Below are positions 61,172 to 64,000 of a DNA stretch of 64,000 nt, one piece after another. The first letter of the stretch is position 1; each line of letters begins with the position of its first letter. Source of the stretch: Halorubrum sp. DM2 (GTDB lineage: Archaea; Halobacteriota; Halobacteria; Halobacteriales; Haloferacaceae); assembly GCF_901686465.1 (NCBI RefSeq), contig NZ_LR594487.1:902894-966893 (forward strand), in the 5' to 3' direction. The notes under the pieces are model-generated. The model saw only the letters and a list, made by a program, of their open reading frames with translations, did not search any database and had not been told where the DNA came from. Both the position numbers and the translations under genes were made by a program.

Positions 61172-62107
61172 ATGAAGCTCGGAAAGCTCCTCTCTACTCC
61201 CGAATCGATCGTCGGCGCGTTCCTCCTCCTCGCGACGCTGTGGGGCACGTCCTTCGTCGCAATCGAGGCCGGCCTCCACTACTTCCCGCCGCTGCTTTTC
61301 GCGGGCGTCAGGTACGTCGTCGCCGGCGCGGTCGTGTTGGGCTACGCCGCGGTCGCCGCGGACCGGTGGCTCCCGCGGGGCCGCGACGAGTGGCTTGGCG
61401 TCGCCGTCGCGGGCACGTTCGTGATCGCGGCGTACCACGGGTTCCTCTACCTCGGCGAGATCCGGATCTCCGGCGCGGTCGCCGCGGTCGTCGTGAGCCT
61501 CTCGCCGGTGTTGACGGCGGTCTTCGCGGCCGCGCTCCTCCCGAACGAGCGGCTCGGTCCCGTCGAGATCGGCGGGTTCGCGCTCGGGATCGTCGGCGTG
61601 GCCGTCGTCGCCGACCCGGCCGCGGCCGGACTCGGCAGCGCGGCCGTCGTCGGCGTCGCGCTCGCGTTCGCGGGAGCGACCGCCTTCTCGCTCGGCGCGG
61701 TGCTGTTGCGCCCGCTTCGAACCGACCTCCCCATCGCCGCGCTTCAGGGGTGGGCGATGGTGATCGGGGCCGGCCAGCTGCTCGTCGTCGCCGTCGCGAT
61801 CGGCGAGTCCCCGGCCGCGATCGTCTGGAACCAGACATCGATCGCGTCGCTCGCGTACCTGACGCTGCTGTCCGGCGTCGTCGCGTTCCTCCTGTACTTC
61901 GCGCTGCTCGACGCCGTCGGCCCGTCGCAGCTCCACCTCGTCGGCTACGCGGAGCCGGTCGTCGCGGCGATCGGCAGCTGGGTCCTGTTGGGCCACCTCG
62001 TCGACGCCGAAGCGCTGATCGGGTTCGTCGCGATCCTCGCCGGCTTCCTCGTCTTGGAACGGCGAGAGATCGCCGACTACGTCGGTCTCGATCGGCTGTC
62101 GGGGTAG
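61172..62107 (+). CDS. EamA/DMT-superfamily transporter, probably Lrp-controlled
   Basis: A 311-aa membrane protein with ten helices in two repeats. Family features are LLATLWGTSFVAIEAGLHYFPPLLFAGVRYVVAGAVVLG at the start, the AYHGFLYLGEIRISGAVAAVVVSLSPVLTAVFAAALLPNERLG segment, and the second-half AYLTLLSGVVAFLLYFALLDAVGPSQLHLVGYAEPVVAAIGSWVLLGH. Relatives export amino acids or related metabolites. The divergent Lrp gene supports amino-acid export; the substrate itself is not shown by sequence. A second EamA gene (5293-6180) is only distantly similar. Confidence 0.9.
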   Translation: MKLGKLLSTPESIVGAFLLLATLWGTSFVAIEAGLHYFPPLLFAGVRYVVAGAVVLGYAAVAADRWLPRGRDEWLGVAVAGTFVIAAYHGFLYLGEIRISGAVAAVVVSLSPVLTAVFAAALLPNERLGPVEIGGFALGIVGVAVVADPAAAGLGSAAVVGVALAFAGATAFSLGAVLLRPLRTDLPIAALQGWAMVIGAGQLLVVAVAIGESPAAIVWNQTSIASLAYLTLLSGVVAFLLYFALLDAVGPSQLHLVGYAEPVVAAIGSWVLLGHLVDAEALIGFVAILAGFLVLERREIADYVGLDRLSG

Positions 62108-62148
62108 CAATTCGCAGAAGGACAGCGCCGCCGTCCGCGAGGCTTCGC

Positions 62149-62727
62149 TTAGCCCTCGATGTCCTGACTCAGCCCCGCGCGTAGGTCGCGGCCGAAGTAG
62201 TGTCCGAGCAGCGCCAACAGCAGGCCGACGCCCCCGCCGACGGCGACGAGCGGGAGCCCCCACTGCGAGAGGTAGTCGATCCCGATCGGGAGGAAGCCGA
62301 CGCCGAGGACGCTCGTCACCGCGCTCACCGCCCCCGCCGCGGCCCCCGCGACTCCGGTCTCCGCGTACCGGCGCGTCGACGCGACGAGGCCGAACAGGAA
62401 CGCGGCGACGAACACGCCGCCCGCGGTCCCGATCGTCCCGCCGATGAGCGGGATCAGGCTCCCGGCGAAGACGCCGACCGCGACCGCAAGCAGTGCGAGC
62501 GCGAAAGCCTTCCCGGAGAACCACCGGCCGGAGACGCCGACCCTGCCGGTGTCCCCGGCGGCCCCCGCGCTCCGCTCGGCGTTCGTCCCGCTCGGTTCGG
62601 CGGTCGCGGGGCCGTCCGGTTCGGCGGCTGAGTCCCCCTCGCTGTCCGCGAGATCGTCGTCGAGGAGGTCGTCGAGGTCGTCCATCGGGTCGCCATCGGA
62701 CGACTCGCGCTCCTTGGAGGGTTGCAT
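62149..62727 (-). CDS. Membrane protein with acidic N-terminal arm
   Basis: A 192-aa protein. Residues 1-65 are strongly acidic and disordered (DDLDDLLDDDLADSEGDS). Four hydrophobic segments follow (about 72-92, 95-112, 122-145, 150-172), Gly/Ala-rich, and the chain ends GHYFGRDLRAGLSQDIEG. The arrangement is common among haloarchaeal membrane proteins of unknown function and somewhat resembles DUF456. ATG 62727; codons further upstream overlap arginine-rich non-coding translation. Confidence 0.72.
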   Translation of the reverse strand: MQPSKERESSDGDPMDDLDDLLDDDLADSEGDSAAEPDGPATAEPSGTNAERSAGAAGDTGRVGVSGRWFSGKAFALALLAVAVGVFAGSLIPLIGGTIGTAGGVFVAAFLFGLVASTRRYAETGVAGAAAGAVSAVTSVLGVGFLPIGIDYLSQWGLPLVAVGGGVGLLLALLGHYFGRDLRAGLSQDIEG

Positions 62728-62850
62728 ACCGGAGCGTTCGGCCCCGCGGACTTGGCTTTTGTGCCGTCCGTCGTCGCGCGGTGGCGTGTGACGCGGTACC
62801 GGTCGCCGTTTCACCGGAAACGAGGTGTCCGATTCGGATCGTCTCGGCGC

Positions 62851-63273
62851 TTACTCGCGGTTCGCCGACTCCGCGTTTGCGTTCGCTGTGTCCGCCGTCT
62901 CCGCATCCTCCTCCGAGCTCGACCGCCGCCCGCCCCACACGCGCTTGGCGACGAGCGCGACCGTCATCGGCCGGTCGACCGCGATCTGACAGGAGAGCCG
63001 CGGATAGCCGAACCGGTCGGCGAGCCGGTCGTGCCAGTGGTCGGTCGGCGGCCCCTCTCGGACGCGGACCCCGCAGGTGGCACACAGCCCTCGCCCGCCG
63101 CAGTTCAGTCGGCGTGTCGCGGGCGCGTACGGCGACAGCCCGGCGTCGAGCAGGACTCGTCTGAGGTTCCGCCCCGGTTCGACGTCGAGTTCGACCCGGT
63201 CGTCGCCGTCGACGACGACGACGAGGGGGACCAGCCCGTCGTCCTTCCCACCGGTGGCGTCGCCTTCGGTCAT
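62851..63273 (-). CDS. 2Fe-2S ferredoxin-like protein
   Basis: A 140-aa protein with a plant-type ferredoxin fold. The cluster-binding loop is NCGGRGLCATCGVRV (C59, C65, C68), and the fourth cysteine is in YPRLSCQIAV. The Cx5Cx2C spacing fits the family in which DUF4445- or adrenodoxin-like ferredoxins occur, shorter than the 2Fe-2S halophile ferredoxin with its inserted acidic domain. The C-terminal 25 residues are acidic/Asn-Ala-rich and disordered. It carries electrons in the cytoplasm; the partner is unknown. ATG 63273. Confidence 0.87.
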   Translation of the reverse strand: MTEGDATGGKDDGLVPLVVVVDGDDRVELDVEPGRNLRRVLLDAGLSPYAPATRRLNCGGRGLCATCGVRVREGPPTDHWHDRLADRFGYPRLSCQIAVDRPMTVALVAKRVWGGRRSSSEEDAETADTANANAESANRE

Positions 63274-63350
63274 CGCCGGCCCTTCGCGCGCCGGACACAA
63301 AGCGTCCGGGACCCGGAACGGCTTTCGGCGCGGGCGTCGCAACGGACGGT

Positions 63351-64000
63351 ATGGACACGCGGCGCGCGCTGCTCGACGCCCTCGCGGCCGACGACGGTCC
63401 CGTCTCCGGGCCGGCCCTCGCGGAGTCGCTCGGCGTCTCGCGGGCGGCCGTCTGGAAGGCCGTCGAGGGGCTTCGCGAGGAGGGGTTCGCGGTCGAATCG
63501 ACGCCGAACGGGTACGTCCCCCCCGACGATCCGGGCTACTCCGGGCCGGGGGTCGCCTTCGGCCTCGACGCCCCATTCTCGGTGGAGTACCACGACCGGA
63601 TCGCGTCGACGAACGAGCGGGCGCGCGAGCTGGCGGCGGACGGCGCGACCGACGTCGCCGTAGTGGCCGACGAACAGACTGGAGGTCGGGGTCGTCTCGA
63701 CCGCGAGTGGGTGGCACCGAGCGGCGGCGTCTGGCTGTCGGTCCTGACGCGCCCCGACGTGCCGACGGCGCGCGCGCCGCTTTTCACTCTCGCGGCCGCG
63801 GTGGCGACGACCGACGCCGCCCGCGAGGCCGGCGTGGACGCGACGATCAAGTGGCCCAACGACGTGCTCGTCGGCGGCGACGCGGACGATTCGGAGCGTG
63901 ACGACGCCGCCGGCCGCGGCGGGCGCAAGCTGGCGGGAATCCTCACGGAGATGGAAGGGGAGGCCGACCGCGTCGGCTGGCTCGTCGTCGGCGTCGGCGT
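63351..64000 (+). CDS. birA: Biotin-protein ligase/biotin operon repressor BirA (5' part)
   Basis: The gene runs off the window; 216 residues are visible. An N-terminal winged HTH (RRALLDALAADDGPVSGPALAESLGVSRAAVWKAVEGLREEGFAVES) is followed by the ligase domain. Ligase motifs are RIASTNERARELA, VVADEQTGGRGRLDREW (biotinoyl-AMP loop), GGVWLSVLTRP, IKWPNDVLV and KLAGILTEM. It attaches biotin to carboxylase carriers and, with its HTH, may repress biotin genes. An acidic/Gly-rich insert (GGDADDSERDDAAGRGG) sits between KWPNDV and KLAGI. Confidence 0.93.
   Translation, partial: MDTRRALLDALAADDGPVSGPALAESLGVSRAAVWKAVEGLREEGFAVESTPNGYVPPDDPGYSGPGVAFGLDAPFSVEYHDRIASTNERARELAADGATDVAVVADEQTGGRGRLDREWVAPSGGVWLSVLTRPDVPTARAPLFTLAAAVATTDAAREAGVDATIKWPNDVLVGGDADDSERDDAAGRGGRKLAGILTEMEGEADRVGWLVVGVG

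Overview
The window is chromosomal DNA from a halophilic archaeon of the class Halobacteria, most likely Halorubrum or a close relative. The evidence is high GC with CG-rich codons, very acidic predicted proteins, TATA-type promoters about 25-30 nt upstream of start codons (leaderless transcripts), haloarchaea-specific families (UPF0058, halocyanin, halolysin, multiple TFBs) and an archaeal rRNA operon with tRNA-Ala in the spacer. The genus is inferred from overall style and from the intergenic repeat family, not proven.

Layout. 1-3735: 3' part of an rRNA operon (16S-23S spacer with tRNA-Ala(UGC), 23S, a tRNA-like t-element, 5S, strong terminator). 3736-16 kb: a RecA-like/wHTH protein, an EamA exporter, a histidine kinase, 8-oxoguanine glycosylase, small conserved haloarchaeal proteins including an easily missed 59-aa zinc-ribbon gene, a first TFB, an SDR-cupin-FAH operon, an MscS channel and an M20 carbamoylase-type amidase. 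16-27 kb: a calcium/cation exchanger coupled to MalQ, an alpha-amylase-type GH13 enzyme and a divergent 1584-aa glucoamylase with two GH15 modules; together these read as an alpha-glucan use cluster. 27-35 kb: a MutS-like ATPase, metallo-hydrolase, acyl-CoA dehydrogenase, MenE with an unusual acidic tail, UspA and a second TFB. 35-48.8 kb: METTL5-type methylase, a rhomboid with a basic heptad repeat, an RHH protein, a Moco oxidoreductase, isochorismate synthase (menaquinone pathway with MenE), PAC2, a two-gene NSUN/PUA-like pair, Bax1-type nuclease, ThiC and Elp3. 48.9-64 kb: halolysin, RqcH, PurF, a two-domain halocyanin, tRNA-Leu(GAG), GatE, PsiE-like protein, an Lrp/EamA divergent pair, a 2Fe-2S ferredoxin and a BirA gene cut by the window end.

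The most interesting non-coding signal is a dispersed intergenic element present twice (43538-43894 and 57089-57349). The copies share several conserved blocks and a hairpin whose stem sequences differ between copies while pairing is kept (covariation) around a common loop. One copy carries four additional perfect hairpins, the other is preceded by a 66-bp tandem duplication. No CRISPR array, insertion sequence or prophage was seen.
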